Positions 1-9,060 are shown, counted from the stretch's first letter. The stretch: 61,880 nucleotides of DNA from Streptosporangiaceae bacterium (GCA_019245115.1 JAFARZ010000232.1:1-61880); one strand, 5' to 3'. Translations and numbers: made by a program. Notes: a model not told the origin generated them from the letters alone.

Positions 1-252
1 CCGGGCGGCCCGGTGGTAAAGGACGTCCTGTACAACGACGGCCTGCCGGACGCCACCGTCCGCGGCACCAAGGTCCCGGCCGTGTACGCCGACGGCCAGG
101 CCTACGCCCCCGGCTCCAAGCAGTGGGTACTCGACCTGGTGCTCTTCGCCGCCGGAGTGTTCGTCTTCCTCGTCTGGTGCTGGCGGGTCCCGGTCGCGTA
201 CCTGCGACGGAGCGGTTCGGTCCCGCCGCCGCCCTGGTCGCGCGCCACCTGA
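1..252 (+). CDS. C-terminal part of a membrane-anchored hypothetical protein (5'-truncated by window edge)
   Basis: The frame is open from base 1, so only the last ~83 codons are in the window. The visible part has a polar stretch, then one strongly hydrophobic segment (VLDLVLFAAGVFVFLVW), then a short basic tail ending SVPPPPWSRAT. This is the layout of a protein with a C-terminal membrane anchor or a last transmembrane helix. I do not recognise the family and the function cannot be inferred from this fragment. The following 190 bases to the next gene show nothing clear. Confidence 0.5.
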   Translation, partial: PGGPVVKDVLYNDGLPDATVRGTKVPAVYADGQAYAPGSKQWVLDLVLFAAGVFVFLVWCWRVPVAYLRRSGSVPPPPWSRAT

Positions 253-443
253 CTCGGTCAGGGCCGGGCTGGTGCGAAGTCGACGCTGATCCGGGGCCCG
301 GCCGGGACGCGAGCCTGGCCCCGAGCTAGCCATATTCGGGCGACATCAGTGGCGGCGGGAACAGTCACCGACGGGTCGAGCGCCGCCCCGTTCGTTCCTG
401 ATGGTTGTCTTGAGCCTGAGCCCTCGCCGACCTGGAGGGTTCC

Positions 444-1157
444 GTGACCGACCTGCCCGCCGCCGGTGATGTCCTCGGCACGCCCGCGTCGGTGGCGCGT
501 ATGGTTCCGGCCATGGACGCGAAGACCGACGAACTGAGGGCCGCCCACGACGTCCTCGCCGAGTTCTACGCCGACCGGCTGGCCGGCGCCCTGGACCGGA
601 TGCCCGCCGACCGGGCCGTGCTTGGCCTGTTCGGCGAATCGGTCCTGGCCGCGGGCCTCGGCACCGTAGTAGCGGATGTCGGCTGCGGAACGGGGCGGCT
701 CGAGCCCTACCTGGCGGCCCGGGGCCTGTCTCCGCGCGGGGTCGACCTGTCACCCGAGATGATCCGCGTGGCCAGGCGCGACTACCCCGGCTTCGGCTTC
801 GACGTCGCCGACGTGCGCGACCTGCCCTTCCCCGCCGCCTCCCTGGCCGGCGTGGTCTGCTGGTACTCGCTCATGTTCCTCGCGCCCGCCGACCGGCCCG
901 CCGCCTTCGGCGAGCTCGCCCGCGTCGTCAAGCCGGGCGGCTACCTGGTGACGGCGTTCAAGGCCGGGGACAGCACGCGGCGGCGGGCGGGCCGCAGCAC
1001 CGGCCTCGGCGTCGAATTCGACATCTACTGGCTCGCCCCGCAGGACATGGAGCGGCCGGTGACGGAGGCCGGCTTCACGACCACGTTCTGGGGCGGCCGC
1101 GCCGCGGAGGGCGAGGAGGGCTCCCCCCAGGGCTACCTGATCGCGCGGCGGTCCTGA
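444..1157 (+). CDS. class I SAM-dependent methyltransferase
   Basis: The 237-residue protein has a Rossmann-type methyltransferase fold. The SAM-binding motif I is VADVGCGTG (about residues 76-84), followed by the acidic motif II region (GVDLSPEMI), motif III/IV (FDVADVRDLPF) and the late KPGGYLV strand. The family (Methyltransf_11/25 type) transfers a methyl group from SAM to small molecules or proteins; the substrate cannot be told. A GTG start is chosen because GGAGGG lies four bases upstream. It stands alone, 39 bases before the GntR gene, which has its own promoter. Confidence 0.85.
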   Translation: MTDLPAAGDVLGTPASVARMVPAMDAKTDELRAAHDVLAEFYADRLAGALDRMPADRAVLGLFGESVLAAGLGTVVADVGCGTGRLEPYLAARGLSPRGVDLSPEMIRVARRDYPGFGFDVADVRDLPFPAASLAGVVCWYSLMFLAPADRPAAFGELARVVKPGGYLVTAFKAGDSTRRRAGRSTGLGVEFDIYWLAPQDMERPVTEAGFTTTFWGGRAAEGEEGSPQGYLIARRS

Positions 1158-1161
1158 GAGG

Positions 1162-1213
1162 TTGACCGGGGCGCCGCCGAATCTTATGGTTTTACCATGG
1201 TTACCGTAAAACC
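1162..1213 (+). promoter_or_regulatory. leaderless promoter with overlapping operator of the GntR/ABC operon
   Basis: TTGACC (1162-1167) and TATGGT (1185-1190) are separated by exactly 17 bases, which puts the transcription start at about 1197, the A of the GntR start codon. No Shine-Dalgarno sequence precedes that ATG, so the mRNA is predicted to be leaderless. A perfect 8-bp inverted repeat, GGTTTTAC (1188-1195) and GTAAAACC (1206-1213), overlaps the -10 and the start. It is the natural candidate for an autoregulatory GntR operator. Confidence 0.65.
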
Positions 1214-1697
1214 GGATGATGACGGCTTGTCGCCGATCATGTTCTACCTGGACCGGGGGTCGGGGGTGCCGACGTACCTCCAGTTCGTGCACCAGGTCGA
1301 CTACGCGCTGCGGCTCGGCTTCCTGCGGGAAGGCGACCAGCTGCCGCGGATCAAGGACGTGACCAGGACGCTGGCGGTGAACCCGGACACGGTGATGAAG
1401 GCGTACCGGGAACTGGAGTTCCGCGGGGTGGCGGCCGGGCGGCCCGGGGTGGGGACGTTCATCACGCAGGCGCCGGACATCGCGGACCTGAGGCAGATGG
1501 CGGGCCTGCAGAAGAAGCTGGCCGGCTGGCTGGGCGAGGCGGCCGCGGCCGGGGTGGACGAGGTCGGCATGAAGGCGCTGTTCACCGCGGCGCTGCGGAA
1601 TTTTAACGACAGCGGGGGCGCCGCCCGCCCGCCGAGCCGCGACGTCCACGGGGACGGCGTCGCCCGCGAGGCTCGCCGGGCGGGCGGGGCGGCATGA
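1197..1697 (+). CDS. GntR-family (YtrA-like) transcriptional regulator
   Basis: The 166-residue protein has an N-terminal GntR winged helix (YLQFVHQVDYALRLGFLREG; then LAVNPDTVMKAYRELEFRG, about residues 55-85) and only a short helical C-terminal part. That size is typical of the YtrA subfamily, which has a small dimerisation domain and usually represses an adjacent ABC transporter operon. The gene overlaps the next ATPase gene by 4 bases and the permease follows, exactly the YtrA arrangement. Expression is probably autoregulated through the palindrome over its start. The last ~25 residues are basic and low-complexity. The ligand is unknown. Confidence 0.88.
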   Translation: MVTVKPDDDGLSPIMFYLDRGSGVPTYLQFVHQVDYALRLGFLREGDQLPRIKDVTRTLAVNPDTVMKAYRELEFRGVAAGRPGVGTFITQAPDIADLRQMAGLQKKLAGWLGEAAAAGVDEVGMKALFTAALRNFNDSGGAARPPSRDVHGDGVAREARRAGGAA

Positions 1698-2575
1698 ACG
1701 CCATCGAGACCCGCGGCCTCGGCAAGCGCTACCGGCGGACCTGGGCGGTACGCGACTGCGACCTGACCCTCCCGGCCGGCCAGGTGACCGCCCTGGTCGG
1801 ACCGAACGGCGCGGGCAAGACCACGCTGCTGCGCATCCTGGCCGGCCTGGCCACCCCGACGGCAGGCACGGCGACCGTCCTCGGCGCCGTGCCGGGCAGC
1901 TCGCAGGCCCGCGCCGCGGTCTCGGCCATCGACCAGACGGTGCCGCTGTACCGTCATCTGCGCGTCGGCGGCCAGCTCGCCGCCGCCCGGGCGCTCAACC
2001 GCCAGTGGGACGCCGATCTCGCCGCGCAGCGCCTGTCCGCACTGGGCATCGCGGCATCGGCACGGGTCGGCAAGCTGTCCGGCGGCCAGCAGGCCCAGCT
2101 GGCCCTCACCATGGCGCTCGCCCGGCGTCCCCGGCTCCTGCTGCTGGACGAGCCGCTGGCCAGCCTCGACCCGCTGGCCCGGCAGGACGTGCTCGGCTGG
2201 CTCATGACCTGCGTGGCCGAAGACGGCCTGTCCGTGGTGTTCTCCTCACATGTCATCGCCGAACTGGAACGGATCGCTTCGTACCTGGTCGTGCTGTCGG
2301 CCGGCCGGATACAGGTGGCCGCGACCGTGGACAGCCTGCTCGACACGCACCTGGCGCTGACCGGCCCGGCCGATCAGGTCGATGAGCTGTACGACCAGGT
2401 CGAGATCGTCACGGCGCAACGCGCCGGGAGGCAGGCCCTGGTGCTGGCCAGGACCTGCGGAACGCCGCCCGGCTGGGCGGCCCGCCGGGTCACCATGGAG
2501 GAACTTGTGGTTGGCTACCTGCGGGAACCGGCCGCCCGCGTCGTACCTGAACCCGGTCTGGAGATTGTCCGATGA
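1694..2575 (+). CDS. ABC transporter ATP-binding protein
   Basis: The 293-residue protein is a complete nucleotide-binding domain: Walker A GPNGAGKTT (36-44), signature LSGGQ, Walker B LLLLDEP with the D-loop ASLD, and the switch histidine in SSHV. The C-terminal ~70 residues form the extension common in drug- or bacitracin-type export ATPases. It hydrolyses ATP to drive the permease encoded next, which starts within its last codons (ATGA overlap). It belongs to the YtrA-type operon, in which induction by cell-wall-active compounds is common. The actual substrate is unknown. Confidence 0.92.
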   Translation: MNAIETRGLGKRYRRTWAVRDCDLTLPAGQVTALVGPNGAGKTTLLRILAGLATPTAGTATVLGAVPGSSQARAAVSAIDQTVPLYRHLRVGGQLAAARALNRQWDADLAAQRLSALGIAASARVGKLSGGQQAQLALTMALARRPRLLLLDEPLASLDPLARQDVLGWLMTCVAEDGLSVVFSSHVIAELERIASYLVVLSAGRIQVAATVDSLLDTHLALTGPADQVDELYDQVEIVTAQRAGRQALVLARTCGTPPGWAARRVTMEELVVGYLREPAARVVPEPGLEIVR

Positions 2576-3555
2576 CCGCTGTGATCGTGCTGCGGGCAAC
2601 ACGGGCCGCCTGGTACAAGCACCGGTTCTCGGTGGCCGGCATACCCGCCGTATTCCTGCTGGGCGCGCTGGCGCTATTCGCCGACGGCGTCGTTCAGCGG
2701 CACTGGCTCAGCGTGCATCACCTGAGCGGCTGCCTGGTGGCAGACGACACGACCGGCGGTAGCCGGTGCCAGAGCGCGGCATGGAATCCGTCCGGTATCC
2801 CCAGCGGGCCGCCAAACGTCATCGCGGTCGCAGTTCTGGCCCTGCCCGTCCTGGTCGGCCTGTTCGCCGGGGTGCCATGGGCGGCCAGGGAGTTCGAGAG
2901 CGGCGCGTTCCGGTTCACCTGGATGCAGAGCACCGGTCCGCGGCAGTGGCTGCTCGGCACGTTCGGCCCGCTTGCCCTGCTCGCCACGGTGAGCGCCGCG
3001 ATATGCGGCGCGGCGGCGTACTGGTGGTATCAGATCGCGCAATGGCAGAACGGCACGTCGATCTGGGCGTGGCGGTGGAGCTCGTTCGAGCTGACCCCGC
3101 TCTCCATCGCGGGCTGGACCGTGCTGGCGATGGCGCTCGCCCTGCTCTGCGGCGTGCTCATCCGGCGAGTGCTGCCCGCCATGATCGCCTTCATCGTGGC
3201 GGTCGGGGCATGTGCTTACGTGTCCCAGACCTGGCTGCGCTCCTGGCTCTTCGGCATCGGAATGACAGTAAAGCAGGTCGGCTTCGGCACAACCGCTGGC
3301 TGGCCATCCAGCACCACCAGCTACGTCGCGCAGAGCTGGCTTCAGGCCCCCAGCGGGCAGCGGGTCAGCGGCCTGCCGGTGGTGAACAATCTGAATGCCT
3401 GGATAGCGCAGCATCACTACACATCCTGGGTCGCCTACCAGCCGCACAGCCACCTGATCTGGCTCGAGCTGGCCCGCAACGGCATCCTCATCACGGTCGC
3501 CGCCTTCGCCGTGCTCGCCTCGGTCTGGTGGCTCCGCGTCCGCCCAGCCGACTGA
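2572..3555 (+). CDS. ABC transporter permease
   Basis: The 327-residue protein has about six hydrophobic segments (for example AGIPAVFLLGALALF, VIAVAVLALPVLVGLFAGV, LLATVSAAICGAAAYWW, VLAMALALLCGVLI, IAFIVAVGACAYV and the C-terminal ILITVAAFAVLASVWWL), with a long extracytoplasmic stretch before the last. This fits ABC-2-type permeases that pair with a separate ATPase. The start overlaps the ATPase stop, so the two are translationally coupled. It ends 45 bases before the convergent NACHT gene. Substrate unknown. Confidence 0.85.
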   Translation: MTAVIVLRATRAAWYKHRFSVAGIPAVFLLGALALFADGVVQRHWLSVHHLSGCLVADDTTGGSRCQSAAWNPSGIPSGPPNVIAVAVLALPVLVGLFAGVPWAAREFESGAFRFTWMQSTGPRQWLLGTFGPLALLATVSAAICGAAAYWWYQIAQWQNGTSIWAWRWSSFELTPLSIAGWTVLAMALALLCGVLIRRVLPAMIAFIVAVGACAYVSQTWLRSWLFGIGMTVKQVGFGTTAGWPSSTTSYVAQSWLQAPSGQRVSGLPVVNNLNAWIAQHHYTSWVAYQPHSHLIWLELARNGILITVAAFAVLASVWWLRVRPAD

Positions 3556-3599
3556 GCGGGAGACTCAGCAGCTAAAGTCCTCAAGCTCCATCAGCGGCG

Positions 3600-5873
3600 T
3601 CAGTCATGCTGGCTGCCGTAGGACCTTCCGGTGGGGCCGAGCGTAAGGCGGTCCTGGAGTTCCCGGTGACGGAACTGGAAGGCAGTTCCGGAAGCGCGAA
3701 GCAAGCCGGCGCCGTACGCCCAGGTGAGGAACCCGGCGAGACTGAGAGGCAGTTGCCTGCGGACAGCGAAGACGCCCGAAGCGAGGATGTAGCGCACCCA
3801 TGCCCGTGACCAGACGGTGAGCCCGAATCCGAGCCCGATTGACAGCCAGTAGACGAGTCCGATGGTGAGCCAGAACCCAGGTGCCGTCTCAGCAGGTAGT
3901 GACGGTGGCTTCGTAAGCCAGCTGATGGTCCAGTCTCCTGCCGTGCCGGCCAGTCCGAGGCCGACGCCGCAGATGGCGCCGAAGGCGAGGTCTTGGCGGA
4001 GCGGTCCGTAGGGTGTCGCCGCTGCTGCGGCATGCGCGTTGAGGGCTGCGGTCAGGCCGGCGGCGAAGCCGGCGATGAGGGAGATGGCCAGGCCGGTGTT
4101 GAGCCCGAAGGCCAAGCCGATCCGGCCATTCGTAACGTACCCGGCTACGAGTCCTTCGACTAGGCCAATCGCCAGGCCCAGGCCTAGCCATGCGGAGAAG
4201 CGCCGGGCGAAGGCGAGCATCCCGCGTGGGGTTCGGATGACGCGGGTCACGAGACGGTGCGGTGCGGGACATGCGTCCCAGCCGGACCAGAAGACAGGGA
4301 TGATGAGAAAAGAGAAGGCGATGCAGGCACCGATGCCGTTAATCTGCAGACCGTAGGGCTCACCGTGTCCGCCGAGGAATATGGCCCGGATGGCCCCAGT
4401 CCAGCCGACCGGGTCAAGCCCGGAGGTCTGGATGACGCCGATGCTCATGAAGACGAGGAAGGAGCCGACCGCGGCAGAGTAAGCGATATGCACAGCGCGG
4501 GTGTCGCGGCCGGCTAGGCGCCACAGTTCTCGCGGCGATATGTCAATGCCTGAGCGGCCGGCGGCCGCCTGGGCGGCCAGGTACCCGGCCAGCACCATCA
4601 GCCACCTGGTCACCTGCTGGGGAGAGTACGGCCGTGGATGAAGCCGGCCATGCCGGGTCCTGCGGGGATGGAGCGCGATGGCCGACTCGATGAAGCGGCT
4701 GAGCACCAACGCGGACAGGCGTGCGGACGCGTCGGGGCCTGTGACGCGCAGCAGGCCGCCGGGGTCTCCGCGGGCGCTGTAAACGGTGCAGGCGAGAGCG
4801 AGCCGCCATGGCGTGTCCAGCATGGTGGACAGCGCGCCGTCCGGGTGCTGGTCTAGCTCACGCAGCACTGGTTGCCAGGCAGTCCCCTCCTTGCGGGTCC
4901 GCAGCCGGCTGGTCAGATAGGAACCGATCTGATCGGCGGTCAGCGGCTGGATTGACACGCACTGAGCCTGATCCACGCCACCCAGCGTGCCCGGCAGTTC
5001 CCGGAGAGCGGAGTACCGGGCTGACCGGCAGGTCACCACGACCGGAGCGCGACGGCGGCCGTGCAGGTAGTCATCGTTCAGGGACCGCAGTACTGCCGTC
5101 GCCCGCGGATAAGCGCCATCCTCGGGGTCCATCTCGTCCAGTCCGTCCAGGATGGGAAGCACGAGCCGTTCGGCCACCAGCGATCCGGCCAACGGCAGCC
5201 GCAGCTGATATCTGGTGGCCAGCTGTCCGGCCAGCCATTCCTCAAACGGCTGGAGATCCGTCGGCCACGTCGAAAGGCTGAACCGGACCGGCACCAGGCC
5301 CACCAGGTCGGTAGCCACGGCTGACGGGTTCCTGTCCTGGATGTCGAGGAGCTGGACGAGCAACTCGACGGCGAGCACAGTCTTGCCCGAACCGGGCTCC
5401 CCCAAGATCACGAGCCGCCGGGAAGGGATGTCCTGGTAGTAGTCGAAGACCGCTTTCAGGTGGCCGGACTTCTGCCCGTCCTGAGACGCGGAGCACGCCA
5501 GCTCGTGTTCCGCATGGAACCGGACATCTACCTGCCTGGTGTCCGGATGGCCGGTGCCCAGCAGCCGTGCCAGCTGCTCGGATTCCGTCCGCAACACGGC
5601 TTTTGCCAGCTCACCGCGGGCTTGTTCCAGCATTTCGGGCGTGACTGGAGGTTGGCGCAATGCCTTGGCCACTAGCCGCGCAGACACGCCCAGCCCCGCA
5701 ACCACCACCGACCACACCTGGGTCTGGGACACCAATCGGCCAAGCTGGGCATTGCTGGCCATAATCGCGCGCATCATGACGATAGCGCAGAAAATGACCA
5801 ATCCAGCGCCTGCCGCCGCGAGGCACGCCCGGCCCCACCGCGACTCCCCGGACCACCATTCGCTCCAGTTCAT
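3600..5873 (-). CDS. NACHT-domain NTPase with N- and C-terminal membrane segments
   Basis: The 757-residue protein starts with a membrane segment (about residues 18-36) and a second hydrophobic stretch near 52-66. A NACHT ATPase follows, with Walker A GEPGSGKT (158-165) and Walker B LPILDGLDEMD (239-249), the small-residue/acidic pattern typical of NACHT. The C-terminal third (about 465-690) contains several hydrophobic helices. STAND NTPases of this class act as ligand-triggered switches; many actinomycete members are uncharacterised and some are antiphage. A membrane tail instead of a soluble effector suggests a membrane-linked output, which is inference. It diverges from the repeat at 6104. 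Confidence 0.8.
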   Translation of the reverse strand: MNWSEWWSGESRWGRACLAAAGAGLVIFCAIVMMRAIMASNAQLGRLVSQTQVWSVVVAGLGVSARLVAKALRQPPVTPEMLEQARGELAKAVLRTESEQLARLLGTGHPDTRQVDVRFHAEHELACSASQDGQKSGHLKAVFDYYQDIPSRRLVILGEPGSGKTVLAVELLVQLLDIQDRNPSAVATDLVGLVPVRFSLSTWPTDLQPFEEWLAGQLATRYQLRLPLAGSLVAERLVLPILDGLDEMDPEDGAYPRATAVLRSLNDDYLHGRRRAPVVVTCRSARYSALRELPGTLGGVDQAQCVSIQPLTADQIGSYLTSRLRTRKEGTAWQPVLRELDQHPDGALSTMLDTPWRLALACTVYSARGDPGGLLRVTGPDASARLSALVLSRFIESAIALHPRRTRHGRLHPRPYSPQQVTRWLMVLAGYLAAQAAAGRSGIDISPRELWRLAGRDTRAVHIAYSAAVGSFLVFMSIGVIQTSGLDPVGWTGAIRAIFLGGHGEPYGLQINGIGACIAFSFLIIPVFWSGWDACPAPHRLVTRVIRTPRGMLAFARRFSAWLGLGLAIGLVEGLVAGYVTNGRIGLAFGLNTGLAISLIAGFAAGLTAALNAHAAAAATPYGPLRQDLAFGAICGVGLGLAGTAGDWTISWLTKPPSLPAETAPGFWLTIGLVYWLSIGLGFGLTVWSRAWVRYILASGVFAVRRQLPLSLAGFLTWAYGAGLLRASGTAFQFRHRELQDRLTLGPTGRSYGSQHD

Positions 5874-6103
5874 CAGGCTCCACTATCTCATTCAGAGCCA
5901 GAAAGCGCACGCTCTAATCTCATTTAGACGATAGAAAGCCGGCAAATCGATGCCCGGAAAACAGCCTGAGAATCCATTTTAGGGAAATATCCGCAGATAA
6001 CGGTATCTGGCCCCGCCGCCGGGCTTCCGCGGAAACGTCACGGACGCTCCTGGGGCGTCACAATGATTCGGACCACACCCTGACTGCGGCATGAAAGTGA
6101 ATG

Positions 6104-6299
6104 GGCATTTTGCCCCGCGCTTCGGTTATGTCCGGTTTCCGGTGCCGGGAGGACGCGGAAGAAGAGGGCTCCGCGGAAGAAAGGGCGCCGGTTTCCGGCG
6201 CCTTTCTTTCCATCAGGCTCTGATCTTCCGCAGGATGGGCGTCGGGCCCTGTCCGCTAAATAGTGATATGCACAGTTTCCAAGGCGAGGCGGACCAAGG
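6104..6299. repeat. dispersed ~190-bp repeat, copy A
   Basis: This stretch matches 10687-10872 in the same orientation over essentially its whole length. Shared blocks include TTCCGGTGCCGGGAGGAC, CAGGCTCTGATCTTCCG, TGTCCGCTA and GTGATATGC. The centre holds an inverted repeat, GCGCCGG-TTT-CCGGCGC, flanked by purines on the left and TTTCTTTCC on the right, which resembles a rho-independent terminator. The copy lies between the NACHT gene and a truncated methyltransferase, and forms the artificial 3' end of the latter's frame. Confidence 0.75.
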
Positions 6300-6632
6300 G
6301 AGCATCGGCCGGAATACCGATAAAACCTGCCTTATCCGCAAATGTCCACATATAGCCGCTATCGGCAGCAGCATCCGATCATTCCGCGCGGCTATCTCCG
6401 CCATCCCCGGCTCCGAGTCCACCGCCGACACCACCGCCCCACGGCGGACGGCCTCCCTGGCGACCACGCCCGGCCCGCACCCCACATCCAGTAGCCGCGT
6501 CCCGCCGCTCACCCCCGCGGCCGCCAGCAGCGGCCCGGCAGAGCCGGCCGTGAGCCGGGCGAATCCCCGCTCATACGCCCCGGCCCGGCCGGCCCACAGT
6601 TCGCGCTCGTAGGTATCGAAATCGGTCACCAC
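6213..6632 (-). pseudogene. truncated class I methyltransferase
   Basis: The N-terminal ~85 residues look like a normal methyltransferase: an ERELWAGRAGAYERGFARL start, motif I LLDVGCGPGVVA, and motif II VSAVDSEPGM. After AEIAARN the homology stops. The frame then runs through unrelated sequence and the repeat at 6104-6299 before reaching a stop, so motifs III-VI and most of the catalytic domain are missing. The break lies near base 6,360, just beyond the repeat, so a rearrangement associated with the repeat probably removed the 3' half. The product is unlikely to be active. Confidence 0.7.
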
Positions 6633-6657
6633 ACAACCAGCGTACGGAGACCGAGGA

Positions 6658-7128
6658 CTAGGACAGGGTCAGGGCGACCTCGTCGATCTCCTCGCCTCGC
6701 GCTCGGGCGAAGACCCGGCCGCGGCCGGTGATCGTGAAGCCGCACTTCTCCAGCACCCGGATCGAGCCGGAGTTGTCCGCGGCCGCGTGCGCGTGCAGCG
6801 GGCGAGTGTGTTCCAGGCCGAGCAAGGCCGCCAGGGTCGCGGTAGCGACCCCGCGCCCCCAGTAGACGCGATCGACCCAGTAGGTGACCTCCCGCTCGCC
6901 CGGCGGGCCGAAGACCGCCGCGTGACCGGCCACCTCGCCGCCGGCCAGCACCGTGCGCACGATGACCGCCGGATCTGATCGCACCTTGCCCCAGTGCCTG
7001 TCGAAGGCAGCCCGGTCGTAGTGATAGCCGCGGGTGACCGCCGCCATGTGCTGGGCCCGCTCATCACTCAACTGCGCCCACAAGACCGGCAGATCACTGT
7101 CACGCATCTCCCGCAGGGTGACTTCCAC
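6658..7128 (-). CDS. GNAT-family N-acetyltransferase
   Basis: From the GTG at 7128, preceded at eight bases by a G-rich ribosome-binding site, the product is 156 residues. It begins VEVTLREMRDSDLPVL, the usual RimJ/RimL-type start, and carries the acetyl-CoA-binding region YWGRGVATATLAAL and the C-terminal signature RVLEKCGFTITG. Such enzymes move an acetyl group from acetyl-CoA to an amine on a protein or small molecule. The substrate is not predictable. The gene is monocistronic, divergent from the hydrolase at 7236. Confidence 0.85.
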   Translation of the reverse strand: MEVTLREMRDSDLPVLWAQLSDERAQHMAAVTRGYHYDRAAFDRHWGKVRSDPAVIVRTVLAGGEVAGHAAVFGPPGEREVTYWVDRVYWGRGVATATLAALLGLEHTRPLHAHAAADNSGSIRVLEKCGFTITGRGRVFARARGEEIDEVALTLS

Positions 7129-7235
7129 GTCCGCTGCCCCCTTCCGGCACTCCGGCCAGAGCCTAGCTGTCCTGATCAATTGTGTTATCCGCAGCGGCCG
7201 CGGGGTGCCGGGTACCTCAGATAGGCTCGGTCGCT

Positions 7236-8012
7236 GTGCCTTACGTGCAGCTTCCCGCCGTGAATACCTACTATGAGCAGGCCGGGTCCGGGCCCGCGGT
7301 GGTGCTGCTGCACGGCGGCCTGTTCGGCGCCGAGTCCTGGTTCGCGCAGCGTGACGCGCTGGCCGCCGAGTTCGAGGTCTACCTGCCCGAGCGCCGGGGG
7401 CACGCGCATACGCCCGATGTCCCTGGCCCGCTTACCTACCAGGCCATGGCCGACGACACCGTGGCTTTCCTCGAGGCCGTGGTGCCGGGTCCGGCTCACC
7501 TGGTCGGCTGGAGCGACGGCGCGGTGGTCGGGGCCCTGGCCGCCGCCCAGCGACCTGACCTGGTAAACCGGCTGGTCCTTATCGGCCAGTACTTCAACCC
7601 CAGCGGCCAGGCGCCGGACGGCCTGGTGGAACTGATGTCGTCGCGGTGGCGGGAGGCGCCTCCGGCGTTCCTGCACGAGCACTACGACCGGGTCTCGCCG
7701 GACGGGCCCGGGCATTATCCCGTCTTCCTGGGCAAGATGCTCGACATGGTGACCCGGGAGCCGGACATCCCGCTGTCCGGGCTGGCCGCCATCACCGCCC
7801 AGACGCTCGTCCTGCAGGGCGACAAGGACGAGGTCCTGATCGGGCATAGCGCCGAGGTGGCCGCCGCGATCCCGGGCGGCCGCCTGGCGGTGCTGCCCGG
7901 AACGCACGCGCTCCCGATGGAGAGCCCGGATCTGGTCAACCAGTTGCTCATCTCGTTCCTGCGGGACGGGCCGCCCCACGCGGCCTGGGATTTCCGCGGC
8001 GCGCCGGATTAG
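7236..8012 (+). CDS. alpha/beta-fold hydrolase
   Basis: The frame is open from 7182, but similarity to the family starts at the GTG at 7236 (VPYVQLPAVNTYYEQAG), giving 258 residues. The oxyanion motif HGG, the nucleophile elbow GWSDG (Ser), the acid region VLQGDKDEV and the catalytic His in PGTHALPMESP are present in the right order. It most resembles small proline-iminopeptidase or esterase-like hydrolases that cleave an ester or amide in the cytoplasm. The substrate is unknown. The carboxylesterase gene follows 10 bases later, so the two are probably cotranscribed. Confidence 0.85.
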   Translation: MPYVQLPAVNTYYEQAGSGPAVVLLHGGLFGAESWFAQRDALAAEFEVYLPERRGHAHTPDVPGPLTYQAMADDTVAFLEAVVPGPAHLVGWSDGAVVGALAAAQRPDLVNRLVLIGQYFNPSGQAPDGLVELMSSRWREAPPAFLHEHYDRVSPDGPGHYPVFLGKMLDMVTREPDIPLSGLAAITAQTLVLQGDKDEVLIGHSAEVAAAIPGGRLAVLPGTHALPMESPDLVNQLLISFLRDGPPHAAWDFRGAPD

Positions 8013-8022
8013 GTCCAGGCGC

Positions 8023-8733
8023 ATGGCGGGCAGCGCCGGACCGGGCGCGCTGTACGGTGAGTTGTCCGCGGACTGGACGCGGGACGCGCCGGTGGCGCTG
8101 ATCTTGTTCCACGGCTACGGCGCGGACGAGCAGGATCTCGCCCCGCTCGGGCCGGTGCTCGCACCGGCCGTGCCGTGGGCAGCACTGCGCGCTCCCATCG
8201 AGCTGGCTCACGGCGGCTACGCATGGTTCCCGCTCGTCGCGCTTGGCGACCGGGATCCGGCCGGGGCCACCCACGCCGCCTGGCAATGGATCGACGCCCA
8301 TCTGGCCCCGGACGCGAAGGTGGTCGCCGCCGGCTTCTCCCAGGGCGGCCTCATGGCGACCCAGCTACTGCGGACCCGCCCCGGGCGGGTCGCGGCCACG
8401 GTCGTGCTCTCCGGCTTCGTCCAGGCCGCGCCGCAGCCGGCCGACGAGCGGCTGGCCGCCGAGCGCCCGGCCGTGTTCTGGGGAAGAGGATCCAGAGACC
8501 CCATGATCAACGCCGACGCGATCGCGCGGACCGGCCAGTGGCTGGCCGCCCACTCGACCCTCACCGAGCGCGTCTATCCCGGTCTCGCGCACGGCATCGG
8601 CAACCAGGAAATCGCCGACGTCCGCGCCTTCCTCCGCGAGCGCACCGGGAGCGGCTTAGCCGCATTTTTACGGGCGGAGCGGGCTGTCAAGGTCTACGCG
8701 TTCCCGCTGCCGGGCACCACCGCCGTTCGCTGA
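8023..8733 (+). CDS. phospholipase/carboxylesterase-family serine hydrolase
   Basis: The 236-residue protein is of the Abhydrolase_2 type: LILFHGYGADEQDL near the start, the nucleophile motif AAGFSQGGLMA, the acid region WGRGSRDPMI and the His in YPGLAHGI. These enzymes hydrolyse short acyl esters or lysophospholipids. The family normally ends soon after VRAFLRERTG. Here about 25 extra residues follow (ending PLPGTTAVR) and run into a 16-bp inverted repeat, so the original stop may have been lost in the rearrangement that left the SDR remnant next door. Confidence 0.82.
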   Translation: MAGSAGPGALYGELSADWTRDAPVALILFHGYGADEQDLAPLGPVLAPAVPWAALRAPIELAHGGYAWFPLVALGDRDPAGATHAAWQWIDAHLAPDAKVVAAGFSQGGLMATQLLRTRPGRVAATVVLSGFVQAAPQPADERLAAERPAVFWGRGSRDPMINADAIARTGQWLAAHSTLTERVYPGLAHGIGNQEIADVRAFLRERTGSGLAAFLRAERAVKVYAFPLPGTTAVR

Positions 8734-8763
8734 AAAGGCCCTTATCACGAACGGCGGTGGTGC
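8714..8763. repeat. perfect 16-bp inverted repeat
   Basis: GCACCACCGCCGTTCG (8714-8729) is repeated in inverted orientation at 8748-8763, with an 18-base spacer that includes the esterase stop codon. The RNA would form a stable hairpin, but there is no T-tract after it. It lies exactly at the junction of the esterase gene and the SDR remnant, so it may be a scar of a rearrangement as well as a terminator. Confidence 0.6.
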
Positions 8764-8781
8764 ATCAGCCGGGCGAGATCA

Positions 8782-9060
8782 GCCGACCTGGCCGGCCGGC
8801 CGCACGCGCCGCACATCAACGCCGGTGGTTCGATCGTGCTGTCCAGCGGTGGCGCGGTGCAGCGGCCGATACCAGGCTGGACGGTGTCGGCGAGCATCCT
8901 GGGCGCGATCGAGGTGCTGGGCCGGGCGCTGGCCGTGGAGCTGGCGCCGATCCGGGTGAACGTGGTGCGGCCCGGGCTGGTGCGCACCGAGCTGTGGCGG
9001 GAGTTCCCGGCGCAGGTGCGGGACGAACTGTTCCGCACGCACGGCGGCGCGCTCATCTAG
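8782..9060 (+). pseudogene. C-terminal remnant of a short-chain dehydrogenase/reductase
   Basis: From about 8782 the frame reads PHINAGGSIVLSSGGA. It continues with ILGAIEVLGRALAVELAPIR and VNVVRPGLVRTELW, the beta-5, helix and PG motif of an SDR. The Rossmann TGxxxGIG motif and the rest of the N-terminal half are absent. The catalytic Tyr-x-x-x-Lys is also replaced (the SxxxxxxxxGAIEVL region lacks it). No proper start or ribosome-binding site precedes the fragment, so it is a decayed gene. Confidence 0.7.
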
